Shown here in pieces: positions 52,307 through 61,405 of a stretch of DNA of 64,000 nucleotides. Source of the DNA: JAOZHU01 sp964632845 (GTDB taxonomy: Archaea > Thermoproteota > Bathyarchaeia > Bathyarchaeales > Bathycorpusculaceae); assembly GCA_964632845.1 (NCBI GenBank), contig CAZWDU010000003.1, forward strand, positions 1 through 64,000, in the 5' to 3' direction. Made by a program: the position numbers and the translations under genes. How positions within the stretch are numbered: position 1 is the stretch's first letter; every line of letters starts with the position of its first letter. The notes below the pieces were generated by a model, which saw only the letters and a list, made by a program, of their open reading frames with translations, ran no database searches and was not told where the DNA came from.

Positions 52307-53246
52307 TGATAATGTGCCTCCTCTGTTTTTTTAAACTGGAGAAAACACTAGTCAATAAGCAACACAAAACAACAATTCTCTGGTTAGACGAAACGGCAAG
52401 CTGTTTTAAACATCCTCCGCATTTGCTACAACACAGATTTAGTTTTTCGGCGATTACCTGCTGAAGAGATTTTTTCGGGGTCTCAATTACCTCTAATCTT
52501 ACCTTGCGTGTCTGGTCTTGATGATGCACATAAATTCTTGCAAGCTCCCCGCACCACAGCTTGAAAGTTATGTTAAAGCTTTCACCGCTAAATTCTTGAG
52601 CAGAATCTTTTCCGTAGTGCCATTGGGTGACCAACCAATTTTCAACCAGAGGAAGCCTGTCCTCTGTTAGCTCAGGCTGTATAGTCTTGCAGACGGTAAG
52701 AAGGTTATTGCGGATGCCTCCGAGAAATGCTGCCATACTAACGAAACCAGGCACTGAAGCTTCTACAGGTAAATTGCTGCAATCTAATACGGATGAAACC
52801 TTTCCGTTTCTGTGCAAAGTTACCTTAAGCGAACGATATTTTGACCAAACGAAAGAATCAAAGAAAATATCCTTTGAAATAGGATTGAGCTTGTAAGCTC
52901 CATTTCTTAGAAGAATATTATATAATCCTTCAGCTGCAAAATCCAAATGAACATCATGAACCTTACAAAGCTCCTCCATAGACAGAGAATCCAACAAGGC
53001 AACGAAATCCACCTGAATCCGCCTAAGCCCCTTATCCCCCATACGGTGTAGTGTCATTGGCTTTTTGATTCTTGTTTTGTCAGCAGATTTTAACTTATAA
53101 AAGGCATATGTTGATTTGCAATATAGTTCAATCAGGCCAAGTTTTTTGAACTTCCAAATTATGTTGCGCCCTGTTCCCTCGGAGTTTATTTCGGGTAATT
53201 CTGTTAAATCTCCAGAACAAAATGCCCTTGTGGGGTCAAGCATCAT
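52299..53246 (-). CDS. Helix-turn-helix protein of the int2 cassette, start disrupted
   Basis: 315 residues from the first ATG. The N-terminal 65 residues look like a winged helix (TGRNIIWKFKKLGLIELYC). A Cys-rich stretch near the C-terminus (CCSKCGGC) may bind zinc. The frame stays open and protein-like for 28 codons before the ATG (HWKGVLSPAELKALKW) without a start. An ATGA overlap with the AbrB stop exists at 53314 in another frame. A missing base near 53300 would join them (start M-T-M-T-x-L-E-H). So the true start is probably 53314 with a one-base loss or error. Confidence 0.55.
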   Translation of the reverse strand: MMLDPTRAFCSGDLTELPEINSEGTGRNIIWKFKKLGLIELYCKSTYAFYKLKSADKTRIKKPMTLHRMGDKGLRRIQVDFVALLDSLSMEELCKVHDVHLDFAAEGLYNILLRNGAYKLNPISKDIFFDSFVWSKYRSLKVTLHRNGKVSSVLDCSNLPVEASVPGFVSMAAFLGGIRNNLLTVCKTIQPELTEDRLPLVENWLVTQWHYGKDSAQEFSGESFNITFKLWCGELARIYVHHQDQTRKVRLEVIETPKKSLQQVIAEKLNLCCSKCGGCLKQLAVSSNQRIVVLCCLLTSVFSSLKKQRRHIISD

Positions 53247-53310
53247 CCACTTCAGCGCTTTCAGTTCAGCAGGGGAAAGAACACCCTTCCAATGCTCTAA
53301 CGTGTCATTG

Positions 53311-53496
53311 TCATTGGCTGTCAGAAGCTGTCACCTTCTTAATAGGCTCAAAAATTATGCGTTTGTTGTCGTCTATTTTAACAATGAAGAGGTCAGTGTT
53401 TTCTTCTCCCAACTGCTTCCGTAGTTTTTTTGGAATTACCACGACCTTAGAGCTGTCGGTTAAATATGCCTTAGCTGTTGTAACGATTTTTTCCAT
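53311..53496 (-). CDS. SpoVT/AbrB-type DNA-binding protein
   Basis: 61 residues: VTTAKAYLTDSSKVVVIPKKLRKQLG (quoted as KVVVIPKKLRKQLG) and DLFIVKIDDNKRIIFEPI make one swapped-hairpin barrel half. First gene of the int2 cassette; a TATA-like TGTATAG lies about 25 bases upstream. Likely an autoregulator or an antitoxin-like protein. Confidence 0.72.
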   Translation of the reverse strand: MEKIVTTAKAYLTDSSKVVVIPKKLRKQLGEENTDLFIVKIDDNKRIIFEPIKKVTASDSQ

Positions 53497-53548
53497 TAAT
53501 GTTTATCATCTCGATTCTATACAACGTAGACATTGCAAAACCTATACC

Positions 53549-54697
53549 ATGGGCTATTTCGGTGGCGTGAATTTGGAAGAGACAAATGAGCTAAAAGTGG
53601 GAGACTCTGCGTGTATTAGTTGGAAGAAATCAGATGGTTCCGCTATTGGTGGAACAGAGGGCCTTTTTCTCGGTTTAATTGGGGACGACACTATAGGAAA
53701 ATTCTTGGTATTCGACAGAAGTTGCTATAAAGACTCTTTTAAGGCGAGCGTTTTTTCGCTAGGTATTCATGACCTGAAGATTATTCCTGCTGATTGTGTG
53801 GATACTGTGAACAAACTACAATTGAGGGACCGCCCGCCAAACTTGCCCGAGAGGTTTCGGTTTCTTGTAGACGCTTTCTATTATTCTAACATTGACTATC
53901 ATGCGACTTTTGCGTCTATTCAGAAGCGAAAAGACCTCAAGACGAAGATCATTGGAAATGACAGAGTTGAACAATGCGGAATTAGCCTAAAAGAAATACA
54001 GTCCATTAAGGAAGCGTCGATAAACATTACCTGCAAAGGAATTATCCAAATTACCTGCCAGCAGAAGGATTTAGATGATTGCATAAAATGGTTAAGTGGA
54101 GCCGTAAGCTTGCCTCCTGAACAGAAACGGTTAGTTATGTTCCCAAAAAGAGTAGCATATCGTTTGAGCGACTCATTTAAGGAAAAAGCCATTCCTACAG
54201 ATGAGTTGCTGAATGAAATCGGGTCAAGAGACGGCGCACCGATTGTCATGCCACTGGGGTGGAAGTACAGATTTGGGGAGGACCCCACACAAAACGCATT
54301 GAAAGGGCTATTTTCTGATTACGAGCCAATTTCATTGGGTGGCAACAAGGGTGAATGTTGCTCTAACCAGCAGCAGACAGATTATGATAAAAGCGGGGTA
54401 ACAGTTCCGAAGTATCTCGGGAATAAGTCACCGATAATGCATATACGAGGAAAAATATTGTCACCGAAAGAAGAAGAGGAGCTTATGAAAATGTGGATGA
54501 ACTCTCGGTTGGATGTTTGGCAATGGTTCGATAGTGGACCAATGAAGGACGGGCGAATAGAGGGCAAAGTTCTGATTCATGACTTAGCAATTAATAGAAA
54601 AACTGGTACTTATGATGTGTATATTCGACCTTACTCAGATGACCAGTTCCCTGATGTTAAGGCACAGAAAAATGTCAGAGTTCACCTAAAATCCTAA
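53549..54697 (+). CDS. Orphan protein of the accessory island
   Basis: 382 residues from the ATG at 53549; an extended upstream frame is antisense to the AbrB gene and is not used. Beta-rich N-terminus (GDSACISWKKSDGSAIGG, LFLGLIGDDTIGKFLVFD), a middle helical part and a C-terminal segment with WQWFDSGPMKDGRIEGKVLIHD (quoted as SGPMKDGRIEGKVL). No recognised domain. Its end overlaps the convergent TBP gene by 12 bases. It may be a defence or regulatory effector; that is a guess from place. Confidence 0.6.
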   Translation: MGYFGGVNLEETNELKVGDSACISWKKSDGSAIGGTEGLFLGLIGDDTIGKFLVFDRSCYKDSFKASVFSLGIHDLKIIPADCVDTVNKLQLRDRPPNLPERFRFLVDAFYYSNIDYHATFASIQKRKDLKTKIIGNDRVEQCGISLKEIQSIKEASINITCKGIIQITCQQKDLDDCIKWLSGAVSLPPEQKRLVMFPKRVAYRLSDSFKEKAIPTDELLNEIGSRDGAPIVMPLGWKYRFGEDPTQNALKGLFSDYEPISLGGNKGECCSNQQQTDYDKSGVTVPKYLGNKSPIMHIRGKILSPKEEEELMKMWMNSRLDVWQWFDSGPMKDGRIEGKVLIHDLAINRKTGTYDVYIRPYSDDQFPDVKAQKNVRVHLKS

Positions 54698-55213
54698 TTT
54701 CTGTATTTCCTTTACTATGGGTTCTATTTGTTTTGTGCTTGTCAAGCCTGTGATGACGGTTTTTCCTGAGGCGAAGATTAGAATGCTTGCTTTGAATGGG
54801 TATTTTACTCTGAGTATTGCGCCTGGGAATTGTTCAGGTTCATAGATGGCTCTTGTCCTTTGTGCCCAATCTTCAAGATTGATTGATTGCCCGAAGTCAG
54901 CGGTCGCAACGATATTTTGGGTTCTCGGCTCTAACTCAACTTCTGTGATTAAGTGCTTCTCAACAAGGAACTGTTTAGCCAGCTGGAGTTCTTTTTGGGC
55001 TTGCTCTTCGCTTTTTGTGCCTACACTAATCAGTTTGCCCGAAAGAAAAATGGAGACTTTGCCCTGCATCTGCTTAGTTTTAAAATAGGCAACTCTTCCG
55101 CCGTAAACATCAGCATCGTGGAAAATCTCGCCGAATTGTCGTATCTCCTCAAAATCCATCTCCTGACCAAGGGAAGCAGTTGCAACGACATTAACGATAG
55201 TTACTTTAAACAT
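54686..55213 (-). CDS. tbp: TATA-binding protein homologue
   Basis: 175 residues from ATG 55213. Two TBP repeats: the first (about 1-85) has IVNVVATASLGQ and SIFLSGKLISVGTKS (54-68); the second (about 95-175) has NIVATADFGQ, YEPEQFPG (124-131) and LIFASGKTVITG (145-156). The first repeat lacks the PEQFPG block and has DVYGGR instead, so it is divergent. TBP binds TATA boxes and recruits TFB and RNA polymerase. Its place in a restriction island argues for an extra copy, not the housekeeping gene. A TATA box sits about 27 bases upstream, giving a leaderless mRNA. Confidence 0.85.
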   Translation of the reverse strand: MFKVTIVNVVATASLGQEMDFEEIRQFGEIFHDADVYGGRVAYFKTKQMQGKVSIFLSGKLISVGTKSEEQAQKELQLAKQFLVEKHLITEVELEPRTQNIVATADFGQSINLEDWAQRTRAIYEPEQFPGAILRVKYPFKASILIFASGKTVITGLTSTKQIEPIVKEIQKLGF

Positions 55214-55234
55214 TAGGTGGTCCTTCAAATGTAC

Positions 55235-55246
55235 TTTTTATATAGG
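55235..55246. promoter_or_regulatory. Shared TATA element between tbp and hsdM
   Basis: TTTTTATATAGG on the + strand; CCTATATAAAAA on the - strand. On the - strand it is centred about 27 bases before the tbp ATG, so the transcript would be leaderless. On the + strand it lies about 115 bases before the hsdM ATG, leaving a leader of about 85 bases. One near-symmetric TATA element may therefore serve both genes, which lets TBP compete at its own promoter. Confidence 0.6.
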
Positions 55247-55355
55247 TATAATGGTTCCTACGGGAGGTACTTTTGAGTCTTTATCAAGATTACAATTTTT
55301 AGGCTTATTAAGTTCACATTATCATAATAGGGTTATCGGTATTAGAGGCTTGAAA

Positions 55356-56939
55356 ATGGCAAAACAGGTGGATTTGAATAAGAAAGTTGTTGTGGGTAAT
55401 GGTGCTAATTTGGGTTTTGAGCAAAAACTCTGGGCAGCAGCAGACAAACTGCGCAACAATATGGATGCAGCAGAATACAAACACGTCGTCTTAGGCTTAA
55501 TATTCATTAAGTACATCTCTGACGCTTTCCAAGAGGTATATGCTGAAGTCAAAGCCGACCCTGAAAAGCTATCAGACCCAGAAGATATAGACGAATACCG
55601 CATGAGGCATGCGTTTTGGGTTCCTCCTGAAGCCAGATGGGGTTATCTGCAAAAAAACGCCAAACAGCCCACAATCGGTATCCTTGTTGATGATGCCATG
55701 GACGCTATAGAGCGTGACAATGCATCTTTGAGAGGTGTTTTGCCAAAGAATTATGCTCGTCCAGCCCTCGACAAAGCACGTCTTGGCGAATTAATCGATT
55801 TAATCAGCAGCATAGCCCTAGGCGATAAGGAGAGCCGAAGCAAAGACATCCTTGGTAGAGTCTATGAATATTTCCTTGGGCAATTCGCCGATGCTGAAGG
55901 CAAAAAAGGCGGACAATTCTACACTCCCAAAAGCATTGTGCAACTTCTAGTAGCCATGATTGAGCCGTTTCGTGGGCGCGTTTTTGACCCCTGCTGTGGA
56001 TCGGGCGGCATGTTTGTGCAAAGCGAAAAATTCGTCCAAGCACACCAAGGCAAAATCGACGACATCCACATCTTCGGCCAAGAATCCAACCAAACCACCT
56101 GGCGCCTCTGCAAAATGAACCTAGCCATACGCGGCATAGAATCCAAAGAAGTACGCTGGAACAACGAAGGCAGCTTCCAAAACGACCTCCACAAAGACCT
56201 AAGAGCCGACTACCTACTAGCAAATCCGCCGTTTAATGATTCAGATTGGAAAGGTGAAACGCTTCGAGAAGACATTCGCTGGAAATACGGTACCCCACCA
56301 GTAGGTAACGCCAACTTTGCTTGGGTTCAACACTTCATCTATCACCTAGCGCCTCATGGGATAGCTGGTTTTGTTCTTGCTAACGGCTCTATGAGTAGCA
56401 ACACGTCAAATGAAGGTGAAATCCGCAAAAACATAATCGAAGCTGAAATAGTCGACTGCATGGTAGCTCTCCCCAGCCAACTCTTCTATAACACTATGAT
56501 ACCCGCTTGCCTATGGTTCATAGCCAGAGACAAACAAAACCACAGGAACAGGGATCGCAGAGGGGAAACCCTCTTCATAGACGCCCGAAAACTCGGCACC
56601 ATGGTAGACCGCAGACACCGAGAACTCACCGCAGAGGACATCAAAAAAATCGTTGACACCTACCACGCATGGAGAGGCGAACCCGCAGATGGGCAAAAGA
56701 TAGAGTTCCGAGATGTTGCTGGATTCTGTAAATCTGTAAAACTCGAAGAAATAAGAAAACAAGGACACATACTAACACCCGGACGATACGTTGGGACTGA
56801 GGAAGAAGAGGAAGACTTGGAAGAGTTTGAAGAAAAGATGAACAGATTAATTTCTGAACTATCCCAGCAAATGGAAGAAGAGCAACGGCTTGATAGAGAA
56901 ATAAAAGACAGTTTAGGACGGATAGGATATAACATCTGA
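55356..56939 (+). CDS. hsdM: Type I restriction-modification methyltransferase subunit
   Basis: 527 residues from ATG 55356, with GAGG seven bases upstream; an earlier start would add a non-conserved leader. LWAAADKLRNNMDAAEYKHVVLGLIFIKYIS (quoted as AAEYKHVVLGLIFIKYIS) is the N-terminal HsdM domain. The N6-adenine methylase domain has FYTPKSIV, DPCCGSGG (211-218, SAM motif) and NPPF (290-293, catalytic). It methylates adenine at the sites chosen by HsdS and partners with HsdR. Codon use shifts in patches along the gene. Confidence 0.95.
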   Translation: MAKQVDLNKKVVVGNGANLGFEQKLWAAADKLRNNMDAAEYKHVVLGLIFIKYISDAFQEVYAEVKADPEKLSDPEDIDEYRMRHAFWVPPEARWGYLQKNAKQPTIGILVDDAMDAIERDNASLRGVLPKNYARPALDKARLGELIDLISSIALGDKESRSKDILGRVYEYFLGQFADAEGKKGGQFYTPKSIVQLLVAMIEPFRGRVFDPCCGSGGMFVQSEKFVQAHQGKIDDIHIFGQESNQTTWRLCKMNLAIRGIESKEVRWNNEGSFQNDLHKDLRADYLLANPPFNDSDWKGETLREDIRWKYGTPPVGNANFAWVQHFIYHLAPHGIAGFVLANGSMSSNTSNEGEIRKNIIEAEIVDCMVALPSQLFYNTMIPACLWFIARDKQNHRNRDRRGETLFIDARKLGTMVDRRHRELTAEDIKKIVDTYHAWRGEPADGQKIEFRDVAGFCKSVKLEEIRKQGHILTPGRYVGTEEEEEDLEEFEEKMNRLISELSQQMEEEQRLDREIKDSLGRIGYNI

Positions 56940-56949
56940 AAAATCACAG

Positions 56950-58248
56950 TTGTGTAATCAATCACTTCCAGACGGCTGGCAAATTAAAAGAATTGGGGAT
57001 TTCTGTCAAATTAGACGTGGCGCTTCTCCGCGGCCTATTCATGAATTTTTGTCAGATTCGGGAATACCCTGGGTAAAAATAGCGGATGCGACAGAACAGC
57101 ATACAAGATTCATAGAAAAAACCAATGAGTACATAATCGAAAAAGGAAGACCAAAGACAGTAATGGTTGAACCAGGCGACCTTATAGTTTCGAATAGTGC
57201 AACACCAGGCATACCAAAATTTATGAAAATACACGCAGGCATTCATGACGGCTGGCTTTTGATTGAACCCTCACCAGAAGTCGACAAAAATTTTGTTTAT
57301 TACCTGTTCATAACTGAAAGAAACAATTTGGTAGGGCTCGCAAACGGAACTATATTCAAGAACCTGAAAACTGACATCGTGAGGAACCATCAAGTGACCT
57401 TACCTCCAAAAACAGAACAAGAAAATATTTCCAAAATTTTAACAACCTTAGATTCTAAAATCGAGTTAAATCAGCGGATAAATTGTACTCTTGAGGCTGT
57501 TGGAGGGGCTTTGTTTGGGCGTTGGTTTATTGATTTTGAGTTTCCCAACCAAGAAGGCAAACCCTACAAGTCAACAGGGGGAAAAATGGTTTACAGTGAT
57601 GAAATGGGGAAGGAAATTCCAGAGAATTGGGAGGTGAAAACTCTTGAAAACGTGGCAGATTTTACAAGAGGTTTCTCATATAGCGGTGCAGAGAAAAGTG
57701 TAACAGACGGCGACCTAGTGTTCATTACGCTTAACAGTATTTACGAAGGCGGTGGTTTCAAAAGGGAATTCAGCTATTTGACAAGTAACCGTTTGAAAGA
57801 GCGTCATTTAGTTAAGGAAGGCGATATAATAATCGCAAATACCGAACAAACTAAGACTGGAACGTTACTGGGCTTTCCAGCGCTTGTCGAGTTTCCAAAT
57901 AATTACAATAAAACCGTAGGCTGTTTTTCCCATCATATAACTAAAGTAACGCCAAAGCAAAAGGAAATGGTATACTATCTTTATCACTACTTGCACCATA
58001 ACCAATTAAATGCTGTAAAGTATCATACCGGCTCAGTAATATGGGGACTTGATGTATCAGGATTCATAAAAAACGAGAATACTCTTTTGCCTGACAGTCA
58101 AGTTTTAAAGATGTTTTCAGAGATAATTAACATCATATTTAAGAAAAAACTGATTAATAACAAGCAATCAACAACTCTTTCAACGCTTAGGGATAACTTG
58201 TTACCCAAGCTAATGTCTGGGAAAATAAGAGTACCCATAAACAAATAA
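56950..58248 (+). CDS. hsdS: Type I restriction-modification specificity subunit
   Basis: 432 residues, TTG start. Two target-recognition domains (about 1-170 and 215-390), each with a PxxW pattern at its start (LPDGWQIKRIGD and IPENWEVKTLEN). Conserved helical spacers follow each (TTLDSKIELNQRINCTLEA, and LRDNLLPKLMSGKI at the end), as in two-part sequence readers. It sets the DNA sequence recognised by the whole complex; the target cannot be read from sequence. Confidence 0.92.
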   Translation: MCNQSLPDGWQIKRIGDFCQIRRGASPRPIHEFLSDSGIPWVKIADATEQHTRFIEKTNEYIIEKGRPKTVMVEPGDLIVSNSATPGIPKFMKIHAGIHDGWLLIEPSPEVDKNFVYYLFITERNNLVGLANGTIFKNLKTDIVRNHQVTLPPKTEQENISKILTTLDSKIELNQRINCTLEAVGGALFGRWFIDFEFPNQEGKPYKSTGGKMVYSDEMGKEIPENWEVKTLENVADFTRGFSYSGAEKSVTDGDLVFITLNSIYEGGGFKREFSYLTSNRLKERHLVKEGDIIIANTEQTKTGTLLGFPALVEFPNNYNKTVGCFSHHITKVTPKQKEMVYYLYHYLHHNQLNAVKYHTGSVIWGLDVSGFIKNENTLLPDSQVLKMFSEIINIIFKKKLINNKQSTTLSTLRDNLLPKLMSGKIRVPINK

Positions 58249-58249
58249 A

Positions 58250-61200
58250 TTGAGGAGCAAAAGCAGATTGCCTAAAGCTATATCAGAGGAAGATCTTGAG
58301 AATGAATGTCTAGATTTGTTTTGCAGTCAGGGTTATTTGAGGGCTTTTGGTCCGGATATTTCTGAAGATGGAGCTGCTGAGGAGCGTAAGTATGGAGAAG
58401 TAGTTCTTGCCGGGCGATTGCGTGAGGCGCTTAGGCGGATTAATAGGTCAATTCCAGAGGTTGCTTTGGATGAGGCAGCCAAGAGGATCGTCAGAACTGA
58501 GAGCCAAGACTTAGTTGTCAACAACCAAATGTTCCACCGTTTGGTGACTGATGGCGTAAGCGTTGAAACCAAAAGACCTGATGGAACATTAAAGAATGAG
58601 ATTGTTTGGCTTTTTGACTTTGAAAATGCAGAGAATAACGAGTTTCTAGCGGTTAACCAATTAACAGTTAAGGAAGAGCGCAACAACCGCCGACCCGACA
58701 TAGTGCTATTCGTCAATGGTTTGCCACTGGTGCTGATTGAGTTGAAAAACCCTGCAGACGAAAACGCCACCGTCTGGTCTGCCTTTAACCAGTTTGAAAC
58801 TTACCGGCAACAGATTCCAAGCATATTTCGCTTCAACGAGATCTTAATGATAAGCGATGGATTGCAGGCAAAAGCTGGAACGCTTAGCTTAAAAAAAGAG
58901 CGCTTCACCCCATGGAAAACTATTGAGGGCAAAAAACAACTCGACAACATCCCCGAACTTGATACATTAATCAAAGGTATGCTGAACAAGAAAACCCTTC
59001 TTGATCTAATCAGGCACTTTGTAATCTTTGAAGCAGACAAGGACAAAAAAGACAGCAGACTAAGACTCACCAAAAAACTCGCCGCATACCAACAATACGA
59101 CGGAACAAACGAAGCCATAAAATCCACAATTAAAGCAACCAAAAGCAACCACAAAGCAGGCATAATTTGGCACACGCAAGGCTCAGGCAAAAGTCTAACC
59201 ATGGTGTTCTACGCCGGAAAGATGGTGCTGCAGCCTGAACTTGAAAACCCAACCATCGTCTTGTTAACTGACCGAAATGATTTGGATGAACAACTTTTTG
59301 GCACATTCTGCAGATGCCAAGAACTGCTAAGGCAAGAACCAAAACAGGCAACCTCCAGAGAGGAACTCCAAGAACTTCTAAAAGTCAAGGCAGGAGGCAT
59401 CATATTTACTACCATCCAGAAATTCTTCCCCCAAGAAGGCACCACATACCCCCAACTCTCCGACCGAACCAACATAATCGTAATTGCTGACGAAGCCCAC
59501 AGAAGCCAATACGGATTCGGACTAAAAATCCCCAAGAATTTAGACGAAGACGCCCTAAAATACGGCTACGCAAAATACCTCCGAGACGCTCTACCCAACG
59601 CCACCTTCATCGCATTCACAGGAACCCCAATTGAAAAAGCAGACCGTAGCACCCCCGCCATATTTGGCAAACCCATACACGTCTACGACATAAGCCAATC
59701 AGTCAAAGACGGAACAACCGTAACAATCTACTACGAAAGCCGACTCGCAAAAATCGAACTCAAACCAGAAGAACGCCCCCACATAGACTCAGAATTTGAA
59801 GAAGTCACAGAAGGAGAAGAAATAGACGAAAAAGAATACCTGAAAAGCAAATGGAGCCGCCTAGAAAAAATCGTAGGCAGCCCCAACCGCATCAGCAGAG
59901 TAGCAAAAGACATAGTAGACCACTGGGAAACCCGAAACCAACTCCTCGGCGGCAAAGCCATGATAGTCTGCATGAGCAGAAGAATCTGCATCGACCTCCA
60001 CAACGAACTAAAAAAAATAAGACCCGAATGGTACAACCCAGACGACGACAAAGGCACCATGAAAGTTATCATAACCGGCTCAGCAACCGACAAGATAGAC
60101 TGGCAAGAACACATCCGAAACAAACTCCGACGCCACGACATAGGCGAAAGAATGAAAGACCCCTCAGACCCCATGCAAATCGCCATCGTACGCGACATGT
60201 GGCTAACAGGATTTGACGCCCCCAACCTAAACACTATGTACCTAGATAAACCCATGAAAGGACACACCCTAATGCAAGCCATAGCCCGCGTCAACCGCGC
60301 CTTCAAAGGAAAAGAAGGTGGCCTAATAGTCGACTACATCGGCATAGGCCAAGACCTAAAAGAAGCACTCATACAATACACGGAAGGACCAAAACAGGAA
60401 ACAGGCATAGATCAAGAAACCGCAGTACAAAAAATGCAAGAAAAATACGAAGTAACCAAGGTCTTCTACCACGGCTTCAACTACAAACCATTCTTCACCG
60501 AAGAAAAACAAAGACGACAAATAATAATAAACGCACAAGAACACATCCTAAAACAAGAAAACGGCAAAGACCGCTACCTTGAACAATCCGGACTTCTACT
60601 CAGGGCATTTGCGCTCTCAATTCCAAACACTAAGGCAATTGCAATCCGAGACGATGTTGGCTTTTTCCAAGCCGTCAGAGCCGCAATAATCAAAAACACA
60701 GGAGAATCAGCCAAAGTTAAAAGCGAAGAACTCGACGCAGCCGTAAAACAAATCCTATCAAAAGCCGTCATAAGCGACCGCGTCATCGACATATTCGCAG
60801 CCGCAGGACTCGACAAACCCAACATATCAGTTTTATCAGAAGAGTTCCTCGAATACGTCAAAGACCTGCCTCAGAAGAACTTGGCTTTTGAAGCGCTCAA
60901 AAAACTACTCATAGACGAAATCAGAATCCACCACCGCAAAAACATCATTCAAGCCCGAAGCTTCGAAGAACTACTCGACAAAACCATCAAAAGCTACACA
61001 AACAAAAGCATAGAAGCCTCAGAAATCATCCAGCAACTAATCGAGTTAGCCAGAAAAATGCGGGAAGAAAAAAACCGAGGAACCCAACTCAACCTTTCCG
61101 AAGAAGAAGTCGCCTTCTACGATGCTTTAGCGGACAACGAAAGCGCTGTCGAAGTCCTGGGCGATCAGACGCTGCGGGTCATGGCAAAAGAACTTGTGCA

Positions 61201-61405
61201 AACGGTACGCAAAAACGTAACAATCGACTGGACACTAAGAGACAGCGTCCAAGCCAAACTCCGCGTGCTCGTGAAGCGGCTGCTGAGAAAATACGGCTAC
61301 CCACCAGACAAACAAGAAAAAGCAACACTAACTGTGCTGGATCAAGCAAAACTGCTAGGCAAAGACTGGGCAGAGATTGATACGCCTAACAGAGGGATAA
61401 TCTAA
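58250..61405 (+). CDS. hsdR: Type I restriction endonuclease subunit
   Basis: 1051 residues; TTG at 58250, or TTG at 58268 which follows GAGGAG by ten bases. PD-(D/E)xK nuclease near residues 145-165 (RRPDIVLFVNGLPLVLIELK). Superfamily 2 translocase: Walker A GSGKS (311-315), TDRNDLDEQLF, DEAH (414-417), TGTPIE and the C-terminal helicase domain with DIVDHWETR and MQAIARVNR. It moves DNA and cuts unmodified DNA. Full length and intact. Codon use turns strongly toward A and C from about 59040. Confidence 0.95.
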   Translation: MRSKSRLPKAISEEDLENECLDLFCSQGYLRAFGPDISEDGAAEERKYGEVVLAGRLREALRRINRSIPEVALDEAAKRIVRTESQDLVVNNQMFHRLVTDGVSVETKRPDGTLKNEIVWLFDFENAENNEFLAVNQLTVKEERNNRRPDIVLFVNGLPLVLIELKNPADENATVWSAFNQFETYRQQIPSIFRFNEILMISDGLQAKAGTLSLKKERFTPWKTIEGKKQLDNIPELDTLIKGMLNKKTLLDLIRHFVIFEADKDKKDSRLRLTKKLAAYQQYDGTNEAIKSTIKATKSNHKAGIIWHTQGSGKSLTMVFYAGKMVLQPELENPTIVLLTDRNDLDEQLFGTFCRCQELLRQEPKQATSREELQELLKVKAGGIIFTTIQKFFPQEGTTYPQLSDRTNIIVIADEAHRSQYGFGLKIPKNLDEDALKYGYAKYLRDALPNATFIAFTGTPIEKADRSTPAIFGKPIHVYDISQSVKDGTTVTIYYESRLAKIELKPEERPHIDSEFEEVTEGEEIDEKEYLKSKWSRLEKIVGSPNRISRVAKDIVDHWETRNQLLGGKAMIVCMSRRICIDLHNELKKIRPEWYNPDDDKGTMKVIITGSATDKIDWQEHIRNKLRRHDIGERMKDPSDPMQIAIVRDMWLTGFDAPNLNTMYLDKPMKGHTLMQAIARVNRAFKGKEGGLIVDYIGIGQDLKEALIQYTEGPKQETGIDQETAVQKMQEKYEVTKVFYHGFNYKPFFTEEKQRRQIIINAQEHILKQENGKDRYLEQSGLLLRAFALSIPNTKAIAIRDDVGFFQAVRAAIIKNTGESAKVKSEELDAAVKQILSKAVISDRVIDIFAAAGLDKPNISVLSEEFLEYVKDLPQKNLAFEALKKLLIDEIRIHHRKNIIQARSFEELLDKTIKSYTNKSIEASEIIQQLIELARKMREEKNRGTQLNLSEEEVAFYDALADNESAVEVLGDQTLRVMAKELVQTVRKNVTIDWTLRDSVQAKLRVLVKRLLRKYGYPPDKQEKATLTVLDQAKLLGKDWAEIDTPNRGII

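Noticed and set aside
53222..53548. Upstream extension of the 53549-54697 frame
   Set aside because: It lies antisense to the AbrB gene, is Ser/Leu-rich and has no ribosome site; the ATG at 53549 starts the protein-like part.
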